This document shows, in pieces, positions 38,674 through 45,483 of a stretch of DNA of 45,483 nt. The notes beneath the pieces were generated by a model that was given only the letters and a program-made list of their open reading frames with translations, made no database searches and was not told where the DNA came from. The DNA comes from Amycolatopsis thermalba. GTDB taxonomy: Bacteria; Actinomycetota; Actinomycetes; Mycobacteriales; Pseudonocardiaceae. The stretch lies in assembly GCF_003385215.1 (NCBI RefSeq), contig NZ_PQHW01000053.1, positions 1 to 45,483 of the forward strand. Direction: 5' to 3'. The translations under genes and the position numbers were made by a program. The first letter of the stretch is position 1, and each line of letters begins with the position of its first letter.

Positions 38674-40014
38674 ATGACCTCCGAGGGCGGAGCAGCCATC
38701 CCGGACAGCGACCGCGCCGCGCCGGTGTCCGTCGGCGACGTGTGCGACCGGATGACCCTCAGCCGCGCCCACCTCGTCGCGGGCGCGGTCCTGTTCTTCA
38801 CCTTCGTCATCGAGGCGTGGGAGCAGGTCGGGCTCGTGTACGTCTCGACCGGCATCGGCGACGACTTCGGCGTCGACAACACGCGGCTGGGCTGGGCGCT
38901 GTCGGCCGTCGCGTTCGGCATGGTGCCGGGCGCGCTGCTGTGGGGCGTGATCATCGACCGGCTGGGCCGCCGCCGCGTCACCGTGCTGAGCCTCCTGATC
39001 TACGCGGCGCTGGCCCTGCTGGCCGGGGTGGCGCCGGAGTTCTGGATGTTCCTGGTGCTGCGGTTCGCCTCCGGCATCGCCTTCGGCGGCGTGTACTCGG
39101 TGACGTTCCCGTACTTCCTGGAGCTGCTGCCCACCCGGTGGCGTGGTCAGGGCGCGGTCGCGCTGTCGATCGGGTTCCCGGTCGGCACGTTGCTGTGCAT
39201 CCTGGTCAGCCAGACCCTGGGCGCGGTCAGCTGGCGGGCCGTGGCGATCGTGGCCGCGCTCGCCGGGCTGTGGGCGCTGGCGGTGCTGCGCTGGGTGCCG
39301 GAATCCCCGTACTGGCTGGCCAAGCAGGGCCGCCACGCCGACGCCGCTCGCGTGTTGCGCCGCCTCGGCGCCGGAATCGGCGAGGACACCAGGTTCCGGG
39401 TCGACCACGAGGGCCGCGGCGGGGACCTGCGCGGGCTCTTCCGCGGCCGCGTGCGGACGCGGTTCCTCCTGCTGCTCGTCGTCTCGTTCACCTTCAGCTG
39501 GGGCTACTGGGGGTTGCAGACGTGGCTGCCGGTGCTGTTGCAGGGCCGCGGCATGAGCGTGTCCGGCGCGCTGTGGTTCGTCGCCGTCACCCAGCTGGTG
39601 TCCGTGCCCGGGTACCTGCTGGCCGCGTGGCTGACCCGGCGGCAGGGCCGCAAACGCGTGTTCCTCTGGTTCGTGCTCGCCTCCGCCGCCGGCGGGGTGC
39701 TGTTCGGGATCGCGGCGAACGCCGGCCAGATGTACGCGGGCAACCTGGTGCTGGCGTTCTTCTCGCTCGGCGCGTGGGGCATCTGGAACACCTGGGCCGG
39801 CGAAGCCCTGCCGACCAGCCTGCGCGGTCTCGGCTACGCGTGGATCACCTCGGCGATCCTGCTGGCCAACACGGTCTCGGTGCCCGTCATCGGCGCGATG
39901 ATGGACCACGGCGTCCCGTCCGTCGCCGTCATCGGCTCGATCGTGGCGTTCCTCGTCGTCGCGCTGCTGGCCGTGCTCCCGCTCCCGGAGACCGAGGGCC
40001 GGGCCCTCGACTGA
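38674..40014 (+). CDS. MFS transporter for the hydantoinase operon
   Basis: This is a 446-aa MFS carrier of the sugar/organic-acid porter type with about 12 helices. Landmarks are the GVIIDRLGRRRV loop, PESPYWLAKQGR before the central loop and PETEGRALD at the C-terminus, similar to NiaP/aromatic-acid symporters. AAGGTGG precedes ATG 38674. hyuA starts 34 bp downstream on the same strand, so it most likely imports the substrate of HyuAB. It is under the LacI-type operator just upstream. Confidence 0.88.
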   Translation: MTSEGGAAIPDSDRAAPVSVGDVCDRMTLSRAHLVAGAVLFFTFVIEAWEQVGLVYVSTGIGDDFGVDNTRLGWALSAVAFGMVPGALLWGVIIDRLGRRRVTVLSLLIYAALALLAGVAPEFWMFLVLRFASGIAFGGVYSVTFPYFLELLPTRWRGQGAVALSIGFPVGTLLCILVSQTLGAVSWRAVAIVAALAGLWALAVLRWVPESPYWLAKQGRHADAARVLRRLGAGIGEDTRFRVDHEGRGGDLRGLFRGRVRTRFLLLLVVSFTFSWGYWGLQTWLPVLLQGRGMSVSGALWFVAVTQLVSVPGYLLAAWLTRRQGRKRVFLWFVLASAAGGVLFGIAANAGQMYAGNLVLAFFSLGAWGIWNTWAGEALPTSLRGLGYAWITSAILLANTVSVPVIGAMMDHGVPSVAVIGSIVAFLVVALLAVLPLPETEGRALD

Positions 40015-40048
40015 CGCCGTTTCCGCCGCAACGACAAGGAGTTTCCAC

Positions 40049-42091
40049 ATGACCTACCGGGTCGCCATGGACATCGGGGGCACGTTCACCGACGTCGTCA
40101 CCTACGACGAGACGACGCGGGAGCTGCGTGCGGGCAAGGTCCTCACCACCCCGGACGACCTGGCCCGGGGCGTGTTCGACGCGCTGGAGGGATTCGGGCT
40201 GCCCTTCGAAGACATCGGGTTCTTCGTGCACGGCACGACGCAGGGCCTCAACGCGCTGCTGGAACGGCGCGGCGCGCGAGTGCTGATCCTGACGACGCAG
40301 GGGATCGGGGACGTCTACCAGATCGCCCGGGGCAACCGGAACCGGTTGTTCGACCTGCACTACCGCAAACCCGAGCCGCTGGTCCCGCGCAACGCCGTCG
40401 CCGAAGTCGCGGGCCGGTTCTCCGCCGCGGGCGAGGAGCTGGAGCCGCTGGACGAGGACGCGGTGCGGCTGGTCGCCAAACGCGTGCGCGCGGAAGGGTT
40501 CGACGCGGTCGCGGTGTGCTTCCTGTTCGCCTACCTGAACTCCGGGCACGAGCGCCGCGCCGGCCGGATCCTGCGCGAGGAACTGGGCGAGGACGCGCTG
40601 GTGGTGCTGTCCCACGAGGTCGCCCCGGAATGGCGCGAGTACGAGCGGACCTCCACCACCGTGATGGAGGCCTACACCGGCCCGTCCGTGCACCGCTACC
40701 TGGACAAGATCGAGACCCGCTTCGCGGACAAGGGCCTGGCGGTGCCGGTGCACGTCATGCAGTCCTCCGGAGGGCTGGTCAACGCCGGCTTCGCCCGCGA
40801 GCACCCGTTGCAGACGCTGCTGTCCGGCCCGGTCGGCGGCACGATGGGCGGTGTCGCGGCGAGCAGGCTGCTCGGCAGGCCCGATGTCATCTGCATCGAC
40901 ATGGGCGGCACGTCGTTCGACGTCTCGCTGGTCATGGACCACCGGCCCGACGTGTCCCCGGACGGCGAGTGCGAGGGCTTCCCGCTGCTCATGCCGCTGG
41001 TGAACCTGCACACCGTGGGCGCGGGCGGCGGTTCGCTCGCCTACGCCGAGGGCGACGGGCTGCGCGTCGGTCCCGAGTCGGCGGGCGCCGTCCCCGGTCC
41101 GGCCTGCTACGGCCGCGGGGGCACCCAGGCGACCGTGACCGACGCGAACTGCGTGCTGGGCCGCGTGGATCCGGAGTCCTTCGCCGGCGGTGGCATGCGG
41201 CTGGACACCGCCGCGGCGCACCGGGCGGTGACCGCGCTCGCCGCCGAGTTCGGGATGGACCCGGTGGAGCTCGCCTCGGGCATCTGCGACGTGTCCAACG
41301 CCAAGATGGCGCAGGCGATCCGCACCCTGACCGTCGAGCACGGCCGCGAACCGGCCCAGTTCGCGTTGCTCGCCTTCGGGGGTGCCGGGCCGATGCACGC
41401 GGCGTTCATCGCCCGCGAGATCGGCGTCCGCGAGGTGGTCGTGCCGCGGTTCCCCGGCGCGTTCTCGGCGTGGGGCATGCTCGAAGCCGACGTGCGCCGC
41501 GACTTCACGCAGCAGTTCTTCGCCACGAGCCAGAGCCTCGACACCGCCGCGCTCGCGGCCGCACTGTCCACCTTGGACAGCCAGGCGCGGGCCGCGCTGG
41601 GGGAGCAGGGCATCGCCCCGGAGCGCCGCGAGGTCACCCACGGTCTGGACATGCGGTACGAGAGCCAGGACTACACCCTCACCGTGCCGATCCTGCCCGG
41701 CGAGGACGTGACCGCGCCGGAGTTCCCCGCCGCCATCGAGGACCGCTTCGCCCAGGCGCACCACCAGCGCTACGGGCACGCCACCCCCGGCGCCCCGGTC
41801 CAGTTCGTCACCATCCGCACCACCGCCCGCGGGCTGGTGGACCGGACACCGGGCGAGCCGCCCGCCGTCGCGGACCCGGGCGAGGAGGTGGTGCGCGCCG
41901 TCGTCTTCGACGGCACCGCGGTGCCGACCTCGATCGTCGCGCGGTCCACGCTGCCCCTCGGGGCCACGCTGGCGGGCCCGGCGATCGTGCACGAGGAAAC
42001 CTCGACCACCGTCGTGCCCCCGGGCGCCCTGCTGCGGGTCGACGACCACGGATTCCTGATCATCACCCTGGACGCGGAGGAGCTGGCATGA
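40049..42091 (+). CDS. hyuA: Hydantoinase/oxoprolinase subunit A
   Basis: This is a 680-aa ATP-dependent subunit. The N-terminal actin-like fold starts MDIGGTFTDVV, then HGTTQGLNALLERRG; the second phosphate loop is CIDMGGTSFDVS, and HTVGAGGGS lies in the middle. The C-terminal domain contains FGGAGPMHA. It matches HyuA/N-methylhydantoinase A and 5-oxoprolinase N-terminal halves, which open cyclic amides with ATP; acetone/acetophenone carboxylase relatives are an alternative. AAGGAG precedes ATG 40049. It overlaps hyuB by four bases, as expected for a heteromeric enzyme. Confidence 0.9.
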   Translation: MTYRVAMDIGGTFTDVVTYDETTRELRAGKVLTTPDDLARGVFDALEGFGLPFEDIGFFVHGTTQGLNALLERRGARVLILTTQGIGDVYQIARGNRNRLFDLHYRKPEPLVPRNAVAEVAGRFSAAGEELEPLDEDAVRLVAKRVRAEGFDAVAVCFLFAYLNSGHERRAGRILREELGEDALVVLSHEVAPEWREYERTSTTVMEAYTGPSVHRYLDKIETRFADKGLAVPVHVMQSSGGLVNAGFAREHPLQTLLSGPVGGTMGGVAASRLLGRPDVICIDMGGTSFDVSLVMDHRPDVSPDGECEGFPLLMPLVNLHTVGAGGGSLAYAEGDGLRVGPESAGAVPGPACYGRGGTQATVTDANCVLGRVDPESFAGGGMRLDTAAAHRAVTALAAEFGMDPVELASGICDVSNAKMAQAIRTLTVEHGREPAQFALLAFGGAGPMHAAFIAREIGVREVVVPRFPGAFSAWGMLEADVRRDFTQQFFATSQSLDTAALAAALSTLDSQARAALGEQGIAPERREVTHGLDMRYESQDYTLTVPILPGEDVTAPEFPAAIEDRFAQAHHQRYGHATPGAPVQFVTIRTTARGLVDRTPGEPPAVADPGEEVVRAVVFDGTAVPTSIVARSTLPLGATLAGPAIVHEETSTTVVPPGALLRVDDHGFLIITLDAEELA

Positions 42092-43725
42092 CGCCGAGCC
42101 CGGTCACCACGGAAATCATCCGCTCGGCGCTGATCCAGGCCGCCGAGGACATGAACATGACCCTGATCCGGTCCTCGTACACGCCGACCATCTACGAGGG
42201 CAAGGACTGCGCGGTCGCCCTGCTGGACCGCGAGCACCGGGTGCTCGGCCAGTCCTCCGGCCTGCCGATCTTCCTCGGCAACCTGGAGGAGTGCACCCGC
42301 TACACCGAGGCCGAGTTCGGCGCGCGGGTGTGGCAGCCCGGCGACGTGTGGGTGCTCAACGACTCCTACATCGGCGGCACCCACCTCAACGACTGCACCG
42401 TGTACGCGCCGATCTTCGTCGGCGGTGAGCTGGCCGGGTTCGCCGCGTCCCGCGCGCACTGGATCGACATGGGGTCCAAGGACCCCGGCGGGTCGATGGA
42501 CTCGACCACGATCTACCAGGAGGGCCTGCGCATGGGGCCGACCCGGATCGTGGTCGGCGGCGAGGAGAACCCGGACGTGCTGCGCCTGATCGCCTCCAAC
42601 GTGCGCTTCCCGTACGTCACGCTGGGGGACATGCGGGCGCAGGTGGCGTGCGCGCGGATGGGCGTGCGCCGGCTGGGGGAGCTGTTCGAGCGGTTCGGGG
42701 CGGAGACCATCGAGGCCGCCCGTGCGGAGATCTTCGCCCAGACCGAGCGGCTGGAACGCGAGCGGGTCGCGGCGATCCCGGACGGCACCTACGAGGCGAC
42801 CGGGTACCTGGACAACGACGCGATCGACCTGGGGACGCCGCTGGAGGTCACCGTCCGGGTCACCGTCGACGGCGAGCGGATGACCATCGATCTCACCGAC
42901 TGCGCCGACCAGACGACCGGGCCGGTCAACTGCGGGCGGTCCCAGGCCGTCTCGGCCGCCCGCGTCGGGTACAAGCTGCTGATCTCCCCGTCGATCAGCC
43001 TCAACGGCGGGTCGTTCGCGCCGCTGGAGGTGAAGGTCCGCGACGGGTCGATGCTGGGCGCCCGCGAGCCGGCGGCCTGCCAGTACTACTACTCCAGCCT
43101 CGGCATGCTGATCGACCTGGTGGTGCGGGCGCTCGCGCCGGCGATGCCGGAGCAGGTCGCGGCGGCCAGCTACGGCGATTCGATGATCGTCCAGTTCGCC
43201 GGCGACAACCCGCGCACCGGGGAGCCGTTCGTGACGCTGGAGGCGACGGTCGGCGGATGGGGCGCCTGGCGCGGCGGTGACGGTGAGACCGCGCTGATCA
43301 ACAACGTGAACGGGTCGTTGCGCGATCTGCCGATCGAGGTGGTCGAGACGCTGTACCCGGTGCGGGTCGACGAGTACCGCATCCGGCCCGACTCCGGGGG
43401 TGCCGGCCGCTGGCGCGGTGGGAACGGGGTGATCCGCGAGTACACGATGGAGGCCGATCAGGACCTGTCGCTGTGGTGGGAGCGGTCGGTGACCCCGGCG
43501 TGGGGCGTGTTCGGCGGTGAGGCCGGTGCGCCGCCCCGGGTCGTGCTCAACCCGGGCACCCCCGGCGAGCGGGAGATGCTCAAGGTGAACAGCCTGCGCG
43601 TCCACAAGGGCGACGTGCTGCGGTGCGAGTCCGGGGGAGGCGGAGGCTACGGTGAGGCGGCCGATCGCGACCCGGCGGCGGTCGAGTCGGATCTGGCCCA
43701 GGGGCTGATCACGCGCCGGCCCTGA
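42088..43725 (+). CDS. hyuB: Hydantoinase/oxoprolinase subunit B
   Basis: This is a 545-aa HyuB-type subunit. Landmarks are [69 protein letters not shown], and near the end [12 protein letters not shown] and GGGGGYG. The first and third blocks are metal-binding regions in relatives. It forms the catalytic complex with HyuA in the cytoplasm. GCGGAGGAG precedes ATG 42088 (ATGA overlap). It is the last gene of the LacI-controlled operon. Whether the substrate is a hydantoin, 5-oxoproline or another cyclic ureide is open. Confidence 0.9.
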   Translation: MTPSPVTTEIIRSALIQAAEDMNMTLIRSSYTPTIYEGKDCAVALLDREHRVLGQSSGLPIFLGNLEECTRYTEAEFGARVWQPGDVWVLNDSYIGGTHLNDCTVYAPIFVGGELAGFAASRAHWIDMGSKDPGGSMDSTTIYQEGLRMGPTRIVVGGEENPDVLRLIASNVRFPYVTLGDMRAQVACARMGVRRLGELFERFGAETIEAARAEIFAQTERLERERVAAIPDGTYEATGYLDNDAIDLGTPLEVTVRVTVDGERMTIDLTDCADQTTGPVNCGRSQAVSAARVGYKLLISPSISLNGGSFAPLEVKVRDGSMLGAREPAACQYYYSSLGMLIDLVVRALAPAMPEQVAAASYGDSMIVQFAGDNPRTGEPFVTLEATVGGWGAWRGGDGETALINNVNGSLRDLPIEVVETLYPVRVDEYRIRPDSGGAGRWRGGNGVIREYTMEADQDLSLWWERSVTPAWGVFGGEAGAPPRVVLNPGTPGEREMLKVNSLRVHKGDVLRCESGGGGGYGEAADRDPAAVESDLAQGLITRRP

Positions 43726-44215
43726 CCGGCGCCACCCGGCCGCCGGCGACGGTCGCCTTGGCTGGTGGACCACCACGAGCGGCGGCCCGTGCTCCGGTTG
43801 CGGATGGAGACTCGAGCCAAGGGGCCTTCACGCCCGACCCCTCCGCTCGTTCCGGCGCCGCGATCTGGTCGCGCGGGCCGGGTGCATCTCACCAAATCGG
43901 GACGAGCCACCGTTGCACGCTGGTCTCGGCGTCCTTCGTTTCGCCACGCGGAATCAGGGCCGCGGACCGGTTCTCCGTCCCAAACCTCCAACTCGACCGT
44001 CGGCTCGCTGACGTCGTGATGCGTGAAGAACAGGACGCCGCCCGGTCCGTGAACAGGCTACCCACCAGGGTGGGGCCCGCTTCAGCTCAACGTGTCGTAG
44101 TTGTTTCGGAGCGAGCCGAGCCGGTGAACCCTCCGCCCGCCGGGCTGCGCTGCGGCCCGGACTTGGCCAAGCTGGACTTCGGCGTCGTCCCTCCGTATCA
44201 CTAAGGAGCCGCACC
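43726..44215. other. 490-bp spacer without a recognisable gene
   Basis: Base composition is less GC-biased than in the flanks, and no reading frame shows coding bias or a known domain. CCTTGGCT (43756-43763) and AGCCAAGG (43815-43822) are an 8-bp inverted repeat 51 bp apart, shortly after the hyuB stop. Open frames of 80-150 codons exist on both strands, but they are Arg/Pro/Ser-rich shadows. It may be a decayed gene or a long regulatory leader; I cannot decide which. Confidence 0.5.
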
Positions 44216-44953
44216 ATGACCGGCCTGGACCTGACCGCGTACGAGGCCCTCAGCTTCGACTGCTACGGCACCCTCATCGACTGGGAGACCGGAATCGCCG
44301 CGGTCCTGGCGCCCTGGGCCCGGGAACAGGGACTCGGCCTGACCGACGAGGAACTGCTGCTCGCCTACGCCGACAACGAGGCCGCGGTGGAGCGGGAAAC
44401 CCCGGCCGCGCGCTACCCGTTGGTCCTCGCCACCGCGTTCCGCCGGACCGGGGACCGGCTCGGGCGGCCGGTGAGCGACGAGTGGGCGCGGCGGCTGGGC
44501 GACTCGGTGCCGGACTGGCCGGCCTTCCCCGACTCCGCCGGCGCGCTGGCCCGGCTGGCCCGGCACTACCGGCTGATCATCCTGTCCAACGTGCACCGCG
44601 ACGGCTTCGCCGGCAGCAACCGGCACCTGCGCGGTGACTTCGCGGCCGTGATCACCGCCGAGGACGTCGGCGCGTACAAGCCCGCGCCGAACCACTTCCG
44701 GGCGCTGGACGCCACCCTGCCCCGGCTCGGTGTGCAGCGCGACCGCCTGCTGCACGTGGCGCAGAGCCTGTTCCACGACCACGTGCCGGCCAGGCGCGAG
44801 GGTCTGCCGTCGGTGTGGATCAACCGCCGGCACGACCGGCCCGGCTGGGGCGCGACCCCCGAGCCCCGCGAGGAGTGGAGCTACGACCTCGAGTTCACGT
44901 CGATGGCCGAGTTCGCCGACGCGGCCGACGAGGCCTTCGCGCGCGCGTCGTAA
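44216..44953 (+). CDS. HAD-superfamily haloacid dehalogenase, type II
   Basis: This is a 245-aa HAD hydrolase. Motif I is SFDCYGTLIDWE with nucleophile Asp15; the Tyr two residues later is typical of L-2-haloacid dehalogenases rather than phosphatases. Motif II is ILSNVHRD, motif III Lys lies in DVGAYKPAPNHF, and motif IV is HVAQSLFHDHVPA. The cap domain lies between about 25 and 100. AAGGAG precedes ATG 44216. The substrate could be a haloacid or a small phosphate ester; homologues are often mis-specified. No operon partner is seen. Confidence 0.85.
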   Translation: MTGLDLTAYEALSFDCYGTLIDWETGIAAVLAPWAREQGLGLTDEELLLAYADNEAAVERETPAARYPLVLATAFRRTGDRLGRPVSDEWARRLGDSVPDWPAFPDSAGALARLARHYRLIILSNVHRDGFAGSNRHLRGDFAAVITAEDVGAYKPAPNHFRALDATLPRLGVQRDRLLHVAQSLFHDHVPARREGLPSVWINRRHDRPGWGATPEPREEWSYDLEFTSMAEFADAADEAFARAS

Positions 44954-45036
44954 CGAGGTGAGCCGGACCGGAAACGCCGGTTCTCGGGGGATCCGAAGGG
45001 GCCCATGCCCGCGGCGTGGGGAGGATGGAGTGCCAA

Positions 45037-45279
45037 ATGGAGATCGAACCCGTCATGAAGGAGCTCGGCCGACGGGGCTTGACGGTTCTGCTCAAACTGG
45101 ATCACGAGAGGCTGGCGGACGGCGGAAGACCCTGGATGGTGTTGGCTTCCGGCCCGGCGCTGGGAGACGGAAGGTTCGTCCGGACGGACTCGGCGTCGAT
45201 TGAAGCGGGTTTTGCGGAAATCTTCCGGCAACTCCGAGAATCGGAAGGAGCCTGGGACTGGCTTCCGCCCCTTGCGTGA
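45037..45279 (+). CDS. Small protein of unknown function
   Basis: This is a roughly 80-aa protein with an alternating strand/helix pattern (LTVLLKLDHERL, PWMVLASGPAL, then AGFAEIFRQLRE). It looks like a compact alpha/beta fold; I do not recognise the family. ATG 45037 is chosen because GGAG lies 6 bp before it; in-frame ATG 45025 and GTG 45016 are alternatives. Codon third positions are less GC-biased than in the neighbours, which may indicate recent acquisition or a non-gene. Confidence 0.45.
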   Translation: MEIEPVMKELGRRGLTVLLKLDHERLADGGRPWMVLASGPALGDGRFVRTDSASIEAGFAEIFRQLRESEGAWDWLPPLA

Positions 45280-45375
45280 CAAGTGTCGTTCCCGCGCGGT
45301 GGGCAGGACGGCAGGATCCTCGCCGAGGCAACTGCCCGTCGAGCAACCCAGGTCAGGGCCTGTGTGCATCCCGCG

Positions 45376-45449
45376 AGTGCCCCCGGTGAGATTCGAACTC
45401 ACACTGGACGGGTTTTGAATCCGTTGCCTCTGCCAGTTGGGCTACGGGG
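45376..45449 (-). tRNA. tRNA with CAA anticodon (nominally Leu), class-I shape
   Basis: This is a 74-nt cloverleaf on the minus strand with a perfect 7-bp acceptor stem (GCCCCCG/CGGGGGC), a D arm with GG in the loop, a T arm GTGAG-TTCGAAT-CTCAC and discriminator A73. CCA is not encoded. The anticodon loop TTCAAAA (complement of 45411-45417) gives CAA, reading UUG Leu. Bacterial tRNA-Leu normally has a long variable arm; here it is only five nt. The anticodon stem has an A-C mismatch next to the loop. Charging identity is therefore uncertain. Confidence 0.85.
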
Positions 45450-45483
45450 GCGGCGCAGCCAGACTTTACGCGCCCCGCCCACC

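Noticed and set aside
43758..44204. Possible plus-strand gene in the spacer before the HAD gene
   Set aside because: It has no coding bias, no recognisable domain, no ribosome site, and competing frames of similar length on the other strand.

Overview
The window is 45.5 kb of very GC-rich DNA (roughly 70-75 % by eye). It has strong third-position GC, frequent GTG starts, ATGA/GTGA stop-start overlaps and actinobacterial promoter signatures (TAnnnT -10 boxes, a sigma-B-type GTTT-N15-GGGTA element, a LexA box of the TCGAAC-N4-GTTC type). This points to a chromosomal segment of an actinomycete. Amycolatopsis or another Pseudonocardiaceae would fit, but that is inference. I saw no insertion sequence, prophage, integrase or CRISPR array.

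Layout. 1-7.4 kb: the end of a phosphoribosyltransferase/dienelactone-hydrolase fusion, an SDR, a short acyl-CoA dehydrogenase, a LexA-box small ORF, a Nudix hydrolase, an O-acyltransferase and a convergent anti-sigma/anti-anti-sigma pair. 7.4-15.0 kb: the most interesting block. An EntS-like MFS exporter diverges from a seven-gene chain: FecCD-type permease, ATPase, lipoprotein binding protein, methyltransferase, DUF4213/DUF364 protein, PduX-like amino-acid kinase and cysteine-synthase-like PLP enzyme. Both arms fire from back-to-back promoters that share one Zur/Fur-like operator. I read this as a candidate metal-repressed, non-NRPS metallophore synthesis, export and re-uptake locus. 15.3-19.2 kb: housekeeping genes (GNAT, Gfo/Idh/MocA, CorA, L,D-transpeptidase, AhpD-like).

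19.2-26.6 kb: a catabolic divergon. On the minus strand are a GntR regulator, an LLM monooxygenase, two PF06684 paralogues, an alpha/beta hydrolase and an aldehyde dehydrogenase. On the plus strand are a flavin reductase and a BCCT carrier. Both arms start from mirror-image, apparently leaderless promoters. The enzyme set resembles two-component oxygenolytic ring-cleavage pathways for N-heteroaromatics, with a quaternary-amine carrier added. 26.6-30.9 kb: a complete carbohydrate-type ABC importer with a Tat-dependent lipoprotein. 31-34 kb: a metallophosphoesterase and an Nramp-related carrier lacking the DPGN motif. 33.7-37.5 kb: two regulator/target pairs with visible operators (HxlR with an MFS; TetR with a zinc alcohol dehydrogenase). 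37.5-43.7 kb: a LacI-controlled MFS-hyuA-hyuB hydantoin/oxoprolinase operon. 44.2-45.5 kb: a HAD dehalogenase, a small ORF and a class-I-shaped tRNA with a CAA anticodon.

A cross-locus pattern: at two convergent gene junctions (837-1216 and 14990-15304) the spacer is made of degenerate tandem copies of the 3' ends of the flanking genes, including one exact 99-bp copy.
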